Notes: a model not told the origin generated them from the letters alone. 13,077 nt of DNA from JBBFMJ01 sp037441225 (GCA_037441225.1 JBBISU010000090.1:1-13077), one strand, 5' to 3'; shown: positions 7,758 through 13,077, counted from the stretch's first letter. Made by a program: numbers and translations.

Positions 7758-9220
7758 AAGCTCCCAACCTTTAAAGGTAGTTTTTCATACTTCTTCCCAT
7801 TAGAAATTCCTGTTTCCAAGAAGCATTCCTCAATCTTTTCAAAGGGAAAGGGATTTATATTCTTAAAGAAATCAATTAAATAATCAAAAGTAGAAGGAAG
7901 TTTTAAAGGAGAATCAAAAACTCTTGGAAAGTGTTGTAAGATATTATATTCAGAAAGATATGTTCCCTCCTTTTCAAAAAAGAGAGAAGAAGGAATTATA
8001 AGTTCTGATTCTGAATCGTAATTAGTTTTATGCCTTGTATCAATTATTTTTATTTTTCCATTTATCTCAGGCAATTTTATTAAAGGATTATATATCAGAA
8101 AAACCTCTTCAAGTTTTTCACCTTTATAATAAGGAATTTTAAAATATTCAATTCCATTACAATTTGGAGCTAAATTTTTCGATTTAAGCCAGACATACTT
8201 TGATTTTATCTTTCTTTCTTCATTTTCAGGTTTTAAAGCAAAAATTGAGGAAAACCTTTCTTTTAGCAAATATATTTCTTCAATTGTTGCAAAAGGAGTG
8301 ATGAGGACTGAGAGTTTTCCTCTTTCATAAATTTCTTTAAACTTTTCCTTTGCCTTCTCATATTCTACAATCTCACCATTTACTAAAAAATCAAAATGAT
8401 CAACTTCATTCATCCATTTATAAGAAAACCTTCCTTTATCACAAAGCCAATAGTTATTTATGTCTTCCTTTAACCTTGGCAGGAATCTATAAATTTTTCC
8501 ACTTCTATACTGTATATAAATATTACAGCCAATCCCACAATGAGGACAAATCGATTCCTCTGTCTCTAAATTCCAAACCCTTTCTTTAAACCTGAAATCT
8601 CTTATAGTCAAAGCACCAACAGGGCATAGGTCAGCAACACAAGCGGATAAAGGATTTGATAATTCCATTGAAGGATGTAAATCAACAAGCATCTTGTGTC
8701 CTCTTTTTGCAAAGGTAAGTTCTCCTGTTCCTGCAATTTCTTCACAAAATCTTATACATCTGGAACAGTGAATACATCTGTTTTGATTTTGAAATACATA
8801 AGGTCCCAAAGCCCTTCTTTCCGCTTCTTTATATACCCTTTTTTCCTCCAAATATCTTGATTTAGGAAAACTATACTCTTCACAAAAATCTTGTAAATAG
8901 CATTCCCCTGCTTGATCACAAATTGGACAGTCAAGTGGATGGTTTATGAGCAAAAATTCCATAACTTGCGCCCTTATTTTTTTAACCCTTTCTGTATCTG
9001 TATGAACAACCATTCCTTCTTTTACAAAAGTTGCACAACCAGGTTGAAGCTTTGGAATACCTTCAACTTCCACAAGACAAATCCTACATTGACCAACAAT
9101 TGATAAAGCAGGATGATAACAAAAAGTTGGAATTTTTACACCAACAATTTTTGCTGCTTCAACTAAATTTATGCCTTCCGGTGCCTCTAATTCTTTTCCA
9201 TCAATTATGAGACGAGGCAT
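7754..9220 (-). CDS. nuoG: NADH-quinone oxidoreductase subunit G, short form
   Basis: NuoG is the largest peripheral subunit and passes electrons from NuoF along a chain of iron-sulfur clusters. All expected cluster motifs are readable. A 2Fe-2S ferredoxin domain has C34, C45, C48 and C62 (N1b). N5 has H94, C98, C101 and C107. N4 has C149, C152, C155 and C199 (in LCPVGALT). A Fe4S4 domain, ICPHCGIGC to WLCDKGRF, has C225, C228, C232 and C260 (N7). The rest (about 266-488) is a reduced molybdopterin-oxidoreductase-like domain. It keeps ATIEEIYLLKERF and IIPSSLFFEKEGTYLSEYN but is only about 220 residues, whereas conventional NuoG is roughly 680-900 overall. No frameshift or stop is seen and nuoH overlaps the end, so the shortness looks real. 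The ATG lies 16 bases inside nuoF, behind GGAGAAGGG. Confidence 0.94.
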   Translation of the reverse strand: MPRLIIDGKELEAPEGINLVEAAKIVGVKIPTFCYHPALSIVGQCRICLVEVEGIPKLQPGCATFVKEGMVVHTDTERVKKIRAQVMEFLLINHPLDCPICDQAGECYLQDFCEEYSFPKSRYLEEKRVYKEAERRALGPYVFQNQNRCIHCSRCIRFCEEIAGTGELTFAKRGHKMLVDLHPSMELSNPLSACVADLCPVGALTIRDFRFKERVWNLETEESICPHCGIGCNIYIQYRSGKIYRFLPRLKEDINNYWLCDKGRFSYKWMNEVDHFDFLVNGEIVEYEKAKEKFKEIYERGKLSVLITPFATIEEIYLLKERFSSIFALKPENEERKIKSKYVWLKSKNLAPNCNGIEYFKIPYYKGEKLEEVFLIYNPLIKLPEINGKIKIIDTRHKTNYDSESELIIPSSLFFEKEGTYLSEYNILQHFPRVFDSPLKLPSTFDYLIDFFKNINPFPFEKIEECFLETGISNGKKYEKLPLKVGSL

Positions 9221-10461
9221 TTCCCTTCTCCAATATGTTTTAAAAATTCTTCCTCAAATTTTTCAACAAAAGACAATAGGGACATAGCACAGCCATCACA
9301 CAAAACACAAATTGTTGTTCCAATCATACCTGAACAAATATCTTTTATCAAATCCAGATCTTCTTCCCTTCCTTTCCCTTCTGATATTCTTTCTAAGATT
9401 AATTCAAGCCACCTTGTACCTTCCCTGCAAGGAGAACACTGACCACAGGATTCCTCTGCAAAGAAGGAGACAATCCTCAAAGCACTTTTAAACAAACACC
9501 TTTTTTCATTTAAAACAATAATTGCACCAGAGCCAAGCATTGATTTTGCTTTCAGAAGAGAATCAAAATCCATTGGAATTTCAAATTCTTTTTCTGATAA
9601 AACGGGGGCAGAAACCCCACCAGGAATAATTGCCTTTGGCTTTCCATCAAAGCCACCAGCATACTTTTCAATTAGTTCCCTTAAGGGAATTCCCAATGGT
9701 GCCTCATAGACACCTGGTCTTTTTACATCTCCCGATATTGGAAATAACTTTGTTCCTGAATTCTTTGGATTACTGCCAATTCTTGAAAACCATTCAGCGC
9801 CATTAGTTAATATGTGAGGAAGACAGCTTAATGTCTCAACATTATTTACAACTGTCGGTTTCCCTAAATATCCTTTCGTAGCAGGAAAAGGAGGCCTTAA
9901 ACGAGGATGTCCTCTTTTCCCTTCCAGTGACTCTATAAGTCCTGTTTCTTCACCACATATATATGCGCCAGCTCCCCTTGTAATCCTTACAAATAAGTTT
10001 TTTCCACTTCCAAGGTAATTTTTCCCCAAATAACCTTCTTTCTCTGCTTTTTTTATTGCTTCTTCAAGTATTTTTGCTCCTTTTACAAATTCACCCCTTA
10101 TATAAATAAATGCCTCTTCTGCACCAATTGCAAGGGCTGCAATTGCAATCCCTTCCAAAAGCATAAAGGGCTCTCTTTCAATTATAACCTTATCCTTAAA
10201 GGTTCCTGGCTCACCTTCATCAGCATTTATTACAACATACTTTGGTCCTAAATAATCCTTTGGCACAAAACTCCATTTCAAGCCCGTTGGAAAGCCAGCT
10301 CCACCCCTTCCCCTTAAACCCGATGCCTTTACTTCTTCAATTATATCTTCTGGTTTCATCTTTATTGCTTTTTTTAATCCAGAAAATCCCCAATTCTTTA
10401 AATATCCTTCTAATTTATTTGAATCTGGATCTTTTATATATTTAGTTAGGATTGGTTCCAT
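9205..10461 (-). CDS. nuoF: NADH-quinone oxidoreductase subunit F, NADH/FMN-binding
   Basis: NuoF oxidises NADH, holds FMN and passes electrons to cluster N3. The 418-residue protein has normal length. The nucleotide/FMN fold starts with SGLRGRGGAGFPTGLKW (47-63) and NADEGEPGTFKD (79-90), followed by GAGAYICGEETGLIESLEG (163-181). The SLBB domain follows around 235-290. The N3 ligands are C339, C342 and C345 (ESCGQCSPCREGTRW), then C385 after the usual 39-residue spacing. The C385 segment reads ICVLCDGCAMSL, adding C388 and C391 where most family members I recall have Gly/Ala (ICALGDAA-like); this is unusual but not disabling. The ATG follows the nuoE stop by two bases. NuoE, NuoF and NuoG together form the NADH input module. 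Confidence 0.97.
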   Translation of the reverse strand: MEPILTKYIKDPDSNKLEGYLKNWGFSGLKKAIKMKPEDIIEEVKASGLRGRGGAGFPTGLKWSFVPKDYLGPKYVVINADEGEPGTFKDKVIIEREPFMLLEGIAIAALAIGAEEAFIYIRGEFVKGAKILEEAIKKAEKEGYLGKNYLGSGKNLFVRITRGAGAYICGEETGLIESLEGKRGHPRLRPPFPATKGYLGKPTVVNNVETLSCLPHILTNGAEWFSRIGSNPKNSGTKLFPISGDVKRPGVYEAPLGIPLRELIEKYAGGFDGKPKAIIPGGVSAPVLSEKEFEIPMDFDSLLKAKSMLGSGAIIVLNEKRCLFKSALRIVSFFAEESCGQCSPCREGTRWLELILERISEGKGREEDLDLIKDICSGMIGTTICVLCDGCAMSLLSFVEKFEEEFLKHIGEGKCLVS

Positions 10462-10463
10462 AT

Positions 10464-10934
10464 TTAACTTTCCAAAATTTTTTCAACCCACTCCAAATCA
10501 ACAGGACCCACATAGTCATCATTTACCATTACAACTGGAGCCTTATCACAGGCACCCAGGCACTCAACTTTTTCAATTGAAAATTTTCCATCCTCTGTTG
10601 TTTCACCTTTTTTTATTCCAAGTTTTTCTTCTAACTTTTTTAAAATTTCTTTTGCTCCTTTTAACTGGCAACTTACATTTGTACAAACCCTTATGTGTAT
10701 CTCTCCTTTTTTTTCAAAATGATACATTGTATAAAAGGAAGCAACTCCATAGACAAAGGATTGAGAAAGTTTTAATTTTTCAGAGATTGCTTTTATAACT
10801 TCATCATTCAAGTATCCCCAATATTTTTGTGAAAGATGTAAAATAGGAAGAAGTGATGCTTTCTTTTCAGGATATGTTTTTATTAAAGTATCTACCTCTT
10901 TGTTCCATTCTTCAAAGTTCTCTAATCTTCCCAT
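10464..10934 (-). CDS. nuoE: NADH-quinone oxidoreductase subunit E, 2Fe-2S
   Basis: NuoE is a thioredoxin-fold subunit holding the off-pathway 2Fe-2S cluster N1a beside FMN in NuoF. The 156-residue protein has an N-terminal helical region (LLPILHLSQKYWGYLNDEVI, 28-47) and FVYGVASFYTMYHF (60-73). The cluster ligands C84 and C89 (VCTNVSCQLKGA) and C125 and C129 (VECLGACDKAP) follow the family spacing. The ATG at 10934 lies 13 bases inside nuoA, with AAGGG about seven bases upstream. In conventional operons nuoB, nuoC and nuoD sit between nuoA and nuoE. Here the two genes overlap, so no space exists for them. Confidence 0.97.
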   Translation of the reverse strand: MGRLENFEEWNKEVDTLIKTYPEKKASLLPILHLSQKYWGYLNDEVIKAISEKLKLSQSFVYGVASFYTMYHFEKKGEIHIRVCTNVSCQLKGAKEILKKLEEKLGIKKGETTEDGKFSIEKVECLGACDKAPVVMVNDDYVGPVDLEWVEKILES

Positions 10935-11290
10935 TTAAAAGCCCTTTCTTTTAAAAGGTAAATATAAGTAAATAAGACCATAATTAGGAATATTATAATT
11001 TCAATTAAAACAAATTCATTTAAATTATCTTCTAAGATAGCAAGGGGATAAAGAAAAACAATTTCTACATCAAAAATTAAAAATAGCAAACCAACAATAA
11101 AATATTTTATAGAAAGTTTTTTCCTCGATTCATCTAAAAGGGGCATACCACTTTCATAAGGCGTAAGTTTTTCTTTTTTTGGTTTTTTTACACCAAATAT
11201 ATAAGAGAAAATTATTATAAACACTCCCAAAAGGAATGCTAAAAAGACCATTAAAAACAAAGCCCAATGGTTCAAAGTGATATTTTTCAC
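10922..11290 (-). CDS. nuoA: NADH-quinone oxidoreductase subunit A
   Basis: NuoA is a three-helix membrane subunit near the quinone site, equivalent to mitochondrial ND3. The 122-residue protein has membrane helices at about 9-33, 62-86 and 94-113. It has the loop motif TPYESGMPLLDESRKKLSIKYF (split here at residues 43-64) and FLIFDVEIVFLYP (70-82) with acidic D74 and E76. The family loop usually reads YECG; here it is YESG, so the switch-loop cysteine is Ser. The start is GTG at 11290-11288. An in-frame TAA lies two codons upstream, so no longer N-terminus is possible. There is little leader and no clear ribosome binding site at normal spacing. It is the first gene of the operon, with a promoter immediately upstream and a Rex-like operator across the start codon. 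Confidence 0.96.
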   Translation of the reverse strand: MKNITLNHWALFLMVFLAFLLGVFIIIFSYIFGVKKPKKEKLTPYESGMPLLDESRKKLSIKYFIVGLLFLIFDVEIVFLYPLAILEDNLNEFVLIEIIIFLIMVLFTYIYLLKERAFKWED

Positions 11291-11292
11291 AA
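11275..11292 (-). promoter_or_regulatory. Putative Rex operator overlapping the nuoA start codon
   Basis: On the minus strand the site reads TTGTGAAAAATATCACTT. The established Rex operator pattern is TTGTGA-N6-TCACAA. Ten of the twelve defined bases match and the six-base spacer is exact; only the last two bases differ. The GTG start codon of nuoA lies within the upstream half-site. The site covers roughly +2 to +19 of the predicted transcript, where a bound repressor would block initiation. Rex is encoded by the last gene of the same operon. Binding itself is inferred. Confidence 0.75.
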
Positions 11293-11299
11293 TTTAAAT

Positions 11300-11328
11300 A
11301 TCCTATAGGATTTTTTTTAATTTGTCAA
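11300..11328 (-). promoter_or_regulatory. Sigma70-type promoter of the nuo-rex operon
   Basis: On the minus strand a perfect -35 TTGACA (11328-11323) is followed after 17 bases by TAGGAT (11305-11300), 4 of 6 matches to TATAAT. The -10 overlaps a perfect 10-base palindrome, TCCTATAGGA (11301-11310). Transcription is predicted to start near 11293-11294, only 3-4 bases before the GTG of nuoA. The transcript would therefore be nearly leaderless. Confidence 0.7.
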
Positions 11329-11396
11329 ATCAAATTTTCAAAATTTAAATTTTTTAAAAATATTAATATTCAAACTTTTAAGTTTTTATAAATTTA

Positions 11397-11405
11397 TGTT
11401 ATAAT
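11397..11405 (+). promoter_or_regulatory. Extended -10 promoter for the coiled-coil gene
   Basis: TGTTATAAT is a perfect extended -10 element (TGN plus TATAAT). The best -35 candidates at the right distance match only 3 of 6 bases, which the TGN motif could offset. TATAAT ends six bases before the ATG at 11412, so transcription should begin at or next to the start codon. No ribosome binding site is present. Together these point to a leaderless mRNA. Confidence 0.65.
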
Positions 11406-11411
11406 TTAATT

Positions 11412-12224
11412 ATGAAAAGCATTGATAAAGTCATTGAAAAGTTCCCAGAGGATTTAAGGCTTCCAATGTATGAAGCATTAACTATTGCAATTGAAGAAAG
11501 CAGAAATATTTTAATAAGGGATGAAATAACAAAGGTATGGGAAGCAATAGGAGAATTAGCAGAAGCACAAAAGAGAACCGAGGAACGCCTTACAAGATTA
11601 GAAAAAGTAGTTGAAGAATTAGCAGAAACACAAAAGAGAACCGAGGAACGCCTTACAAGATTAGAAAAAGTAGTTGAAGAATTAGCAGAAGCACAAAAAA
11701 GAACTGAACAGAGGGTAAATGAATTAGCAGAAGCACAAAAAAGAACTGAACAGAGGGTAAATGAATTAGCAGAAGCACAAAAAAGAACAGAAGAAAGCTT
11801 AAGAAATTTAATAACAGAATTTGGTGAAATGAAGAAGCAAATTGGAGGTATAACTGATACAATTGGATATACCCTTGAAAATGAAGCATTCAAACACCTT
11901 CCACAATTGCTTTTAAAGGATTTGGGGATAAAAATTGAAGAAAAAATTAAAAGGACATATTTAAAGAATATAGAAGGGGAAGAAAAAGAAGTGAACATAT
12001 ATGGAATTGGGAAAAGGAATGGAGAAGAAGTAACTATAATAGGAGAGGCAAAAAGCCAGTTATCAAAAAATGAAATAGACAGATTTTTAAAAAGGATTGA
12101 AAAATTTAAAGGGCTATATAAAAATATTGTGCCAATAATGGTAACCCATATGATCTCTGAGCCAGATGCAGAAGATTATGCAAAGGCAAAAGGGATAAAA
12201 ATTTATTATTCTTACGATTTTTAA
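11412..12224 (+). CDS. Coiled-coil repeat protein with PD-(D/E)XK nuclease-like C-terminus
   Basis: The 270-residue soluble protein has no signal peptide or membrane segment. Residues 1-47 are helical (FPEDLRLPMYEALTIAIEES). Residues 48-131 form a coiled coil built from ELAEAQKRTEERL-type repeats: two 21-residue units (48-68, 69-89), two identical 14-residue units (90-103, 104-117) and a diverged one (118-131). All are multiples of seven. The C-terminal region (about 145-270) contains EVNIYGIGKRNGEEVTIIGE followed by AKSQL, resembling the beta-hairpin core of PD-(D/E)XK nucleases with E212 and K214. The usual metal-binding Asp position appears as Asn195. Similar proteins occur widely in AT-rich and thermophilic genomes as uncharacterised DUF3782-like proteins; I recall this family from general knowledge. 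Its function is unknown; nucleic-acid cleavage or binding is only a guess. It is transcribed away from the nuo operon from its own promoter. Confidence 0.88.
   Translation: MKSIDKVIEKFPEDLRLPMYEALTIAIEESRNILIRDEITKVWEAIGELAEAQKRTEERLTRLEKVVEELAETQKRTEERLTRLEKVVEELAEAQKRTEQRVNELAEAQKRTEQRVNELAEAQKRTEESLRNLITEFGEMKKQIGGITDTIGYTLENEAFKHLPQLLLKDLGIKIEEKIKRTYLKNIEGEEKEVNIYGIGKRNGEEVTIIGEAKSQLSKNEIDRFLKRIEKFKGLYKNIVPIMVTHMISEPDAEDYAKAKGIKIYYSYDF
11553..11804 (+). repeat. In-frame tandem repeats of 63 and 42 bases within the coiled-coil gene
   Basis: Two 63-base units (11553-11615 and 11616-11678) differ at one base, changing Ala to Thr. Two 42-base units (11679-11720 and 11721-11762) are identical. 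A third, diverged 42-base unit follows (11763-11804). All start with the same codons for ELAE and share a core. Near-identity at silent positions indicates recent duplication or active homogenisation. Unit lengths of 21 and 14 codons keep both reading frame and heptad phase. Confidence 0.95.
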
Positions 12225-12238
12225 AAAATCTCTTTTTT
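12216..12238 (+). terminator. Weak candidate terminator at the end of the coiled-coil gene
   Basis: GATTTTTAAAAAATC at 12216-12230 is a short dyad spanning the stop codon, followed by TCTTTTTT. The stem is short and nearly all A-U with little room for a loop, so it is a poor intrinsic terminator. The T-run is the best support. Confidence 0.3.
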
Positions 12239-12569
12239 GAATTTTCTAATTTCATTTTGGTTTTCATTCCTTTAGTTTTTGCCTTTTTTATTTTAATCTT
12301 TATTTAAAAATTTTTAGCAAATCTTTAGCTCGAAAATGCTATTTAAATTGAATTTTTAAGTAAAAAAACTTTTTTTTCTTTAATAAAAATAGCATAAAAA
12401 AGCAAAAAAGGAGGATTAATAAAAAATAATAAAGGACATTTGCAAAAAAAAATAAAAGTTTTTTGACGCTTGTACCCACAATATTTAAAAAATGCAATAA
12501 AATTTTTTTTCTGCAGGTGCTTCAATTTATTCAACTCGTAAAATGATATTTTTTGGAATAGAAATGCGT

Positions 12570-12584
12570 GCGAGCTTGCTCGCC
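12570..12584. repeat. GC-rich intergenic module A, right copy (GCGAGC/GCTCGC hairpin)
   Basis: GCGAGC-TT-GCTCGC is an inverted repeat with a two-base centre. Its minus strand contains GCGAGCAAG, the nine bases found on the plus strand at 355-363. The arms are GC-rich in a strongly AT-rich setting. Confidence 0.45.
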
Positions 12585-12602
12585 CTCAACAACATCTCCG
12601 CT

Positions 12603-12615
12603 GTCCGTTGACCGT
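12603..12615 (+). repeat. GC-rich intergenic module B, right copy (GTCCGTTGACCGT)
   Basis: These 13 bases match the reverse complement of the left-end module (GTCCGTTGTCCGT) at 12 positions. The copies are about 12 kb apart, on opposite strands, both in gene-free DNA. Confidence 0.45.
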
Positions 12616-12697
12616 TTTTAAAAAAGATAATGGCAATTGACGAATTGACCTTAATGTTCTAATTTTTAATTATCAAAAATTGTAAATTTATTTATTC

Positions 12698-12718
12698 GGG
12701 CGGGGACGAGCCCTGCCC
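12698..12718. repeat. GC-rich hairpin, REP-like intergenic element
   Basis: GGGCGGGG (12698-12705) pairs with CCCTGCCC (12711-12718) over eight positions, one of them a G-U pair, around a five-base loop ACGAG. It is by far the most stable predicted hairpin in the intergenic DNA. There is no following T-run and no gene directly upstream, so a terminator role is unlikely. Similar GC-rich hairpins occur as dispersed intergenic repeats in many bacterial genomes. Confidence 0.55.
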
Positions 12719-12800
12719 CTACAAGCTGCTCTGATTCCTCCCTGCCTAAAGACCTGCGACTACATTAAGAATATTTCGTTTATGTATCCGCAACATTTAT

Positions 12801-13077
12801 GAGCCTGTGTCAAAAATAGATTTTTATATTAAAAAATTCTACCCCTTTTAATGTTTACCCCATTGTTTTATTTTTACACTTTATTTTTTCCTTTAATTTC
12901 TTTCATAATCTTCATATTTCCTTTATTTCAGCTACTATTCATCATCATAAATTTCCAAATCTTTGTTAAATTGTATCCTATAACAACTAAAATCCACTCC
13001 GCTTTTACCTTTTTTAGCCCTCTTAACCCGGAAAATGCAATTGAAATAAAATTTTGAGTAGAAAAAAACCTCCTTTT
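12801..13077 (-). mobile_element. Insertion sequence end, cut by the right edge
   Basis: A transposase C-terminus reads leftward and stops at 12928. About 110 bases later the sequence GAGCCTGTGTCAAAAATAGA (12801-12820) marks the change from AT-rich to mixed GC-rich DNA. It resembles an insertion-sequence terminal inverted repeat. The other terminus and any target duplication are outside the window, so the boundary is provisional. Confidence 0.55.
12928..13077 (-). CDS. Transposase, C-terminal fragment (IS1182-like DDE family)
   Basis: A minus-strand frame enters from the right edge and stops at TGA 12930-12928, giving 49 visible residues. It reads FSTQNFISIAFSGLRGLKKV followed by KAEWILVVIGYNLTKIWKF. 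The pattern F..RGL.KVK.EW.L...YNL.K is the recognisable C-terminus of DDE transposases of the IS1182-like type, beyond the last catalytic residue. The catalytic core would lie to the right of the window, so I cannot tell whether the element is intact. The short plus-strand frame over the same bases is an antisense shadow. Confidence 0.75.
   Translation of the reverse strand, partial: KRRFFSTQNFISIAFSGLRGLKKVKAEWILVVIGYNLTKIWKFMMMNSS

Larger units (their letters stand above)
12225..12800. other. Gene-free interval with GC-rich hairpins and repeat fragments
   Basis: No credible protein or RNA gene is seen on either strand. The first half is A/T runs. The second half (12565-12780) carries several GC-rich modules in an AT-rich background: a GCGAGC/GCTCGC hairpin, GTCCGTTGACCGT, an 8-bp GC hairpin at 12698-12718 and GCTGCTCTG. 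Several have relatives near 355-455. An AGGAGG at about 12408 is not followed by a usable reading frame. Confidence 0.55.

Noticed and set aside
8350..9103. Short frames on both strands inside nuoG
   Set aside because: The nuoG frame contains every iron-sulfur ligand in order; the others are shadows without motifs.
11301..11310. Perfect palindrome TCCTATAGGA as a separate regulator site
   Set aside because: It overlaps the -10 box and is only 10 bases; in such AT-rich DNA it could be incidental. No known regulator pattern fits, so it is noted only within the promoter entry.
11399..11998. Long minus-strand open frame opposite the coiled-coil gene (199 codons)
   Set aside because: It consists of Ser/Phe/Leu-rich repeats that mirror the heptad repeats of the plus-strand gene. 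The plus-strand protein has coherent domains and a good promoter, so this is an antisense shadow.
12400..12420. AGGAGG as a ribosome binding site for a small plus-strand gene
   Set aside because: No ATG, GTG or TTG at suitable spacing opens a frame of useful length; stops follow at once.
12343..12534. Minus-strand open frame of 63 codons in the intergenic region
   Set aside because: Lys/Phe-rich composition expected from random AT-rich DNA, no recognisable motif, no ribosome binding site and no promoter.
12540..12800. tRNA or small structured RNA in the GC-rich part of the right intergenic region
   Set aside because: No cloverleaf, T-loop GGTTCGA-like segment or CCA end can be assembled; the GC-rich pieces are separate short hairpins.
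12851..13057. Plus-strand open frame of 68 codons, hydrophobic
   Set aside because: It lies antisense to the transposase C-terminus, whose sequence is recognisable; the hydrophobic translation reflects T-rich DNA.

Overview
The window is very AT-rich bacterial DNA carrying one long operon for respiratory complex I (NADH:quinone oxidoreductase). Eleven tightly packed minus-strand genes, nuoA-nuoE-nuoF-nuoG-nuoH-nuoJ-nuoK-nuoL-nuoM-nuoN-rex, occupy 513 to 11290. Most junctions are overlaps of 4 to 16 bases and the largest gap is 2 bases. Base composition, gene compactness and the style of the coiled-coil gene at the right suggest an uncultured, perhaps thermophilic, bacterium of a poorly sampled phylum. 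This is inference only: no rRNA or other taxonomic marker is present.

Layout, left to right. 1-200: a TspO/MBR-family fragment (minus strand) that has lost its first membrane helix and runs off the left edge. 204-512: AT-rich intergenic DNA with a few GC-rich repeat fragments and a weak hairpin below rex. 513-11290: the nuo-rex operon. 11291-11411: a divergent promoter region serving nuoA (minus) and a plus-strand gene. 11412-12224: a plus-strand protein with a heptad-phased repeat coiled coil and a PD-(D/E)XK-nuclease-like C-terminal region. 12225-12800: gene-free DNA with GC-rich hairpin/repeat modules related to those at the left end. 12801-13077: the end of an insertion sequence whose transposase C-terminus is visible on the minus strand.

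How the genes work together. NuoE, NuoF and NuoG form the NADH-oxidising input arm. NuoA, H, J, K, L, M and N form the membrane arm that pumps ions. The four subunits that normally join these two parts, NuoB, NuoC, NuoD and NuoI, are absent, with no remnants where they would normally lie. They must be encoded elsewhere or replaced if the complex is conventional. The last gene encodes Rex, the NADH/NAD+-sensing repressor. An 18-bp site closely matching the Rex operator lies over the nuoA start codon, just downstream of a promoter with a perfect -35 box. The simplest reading is a closed loop: a low NADH/NAD+ ratio lets Rex shut off both complex I and its own gene, and accumulating NADH relieves the block.
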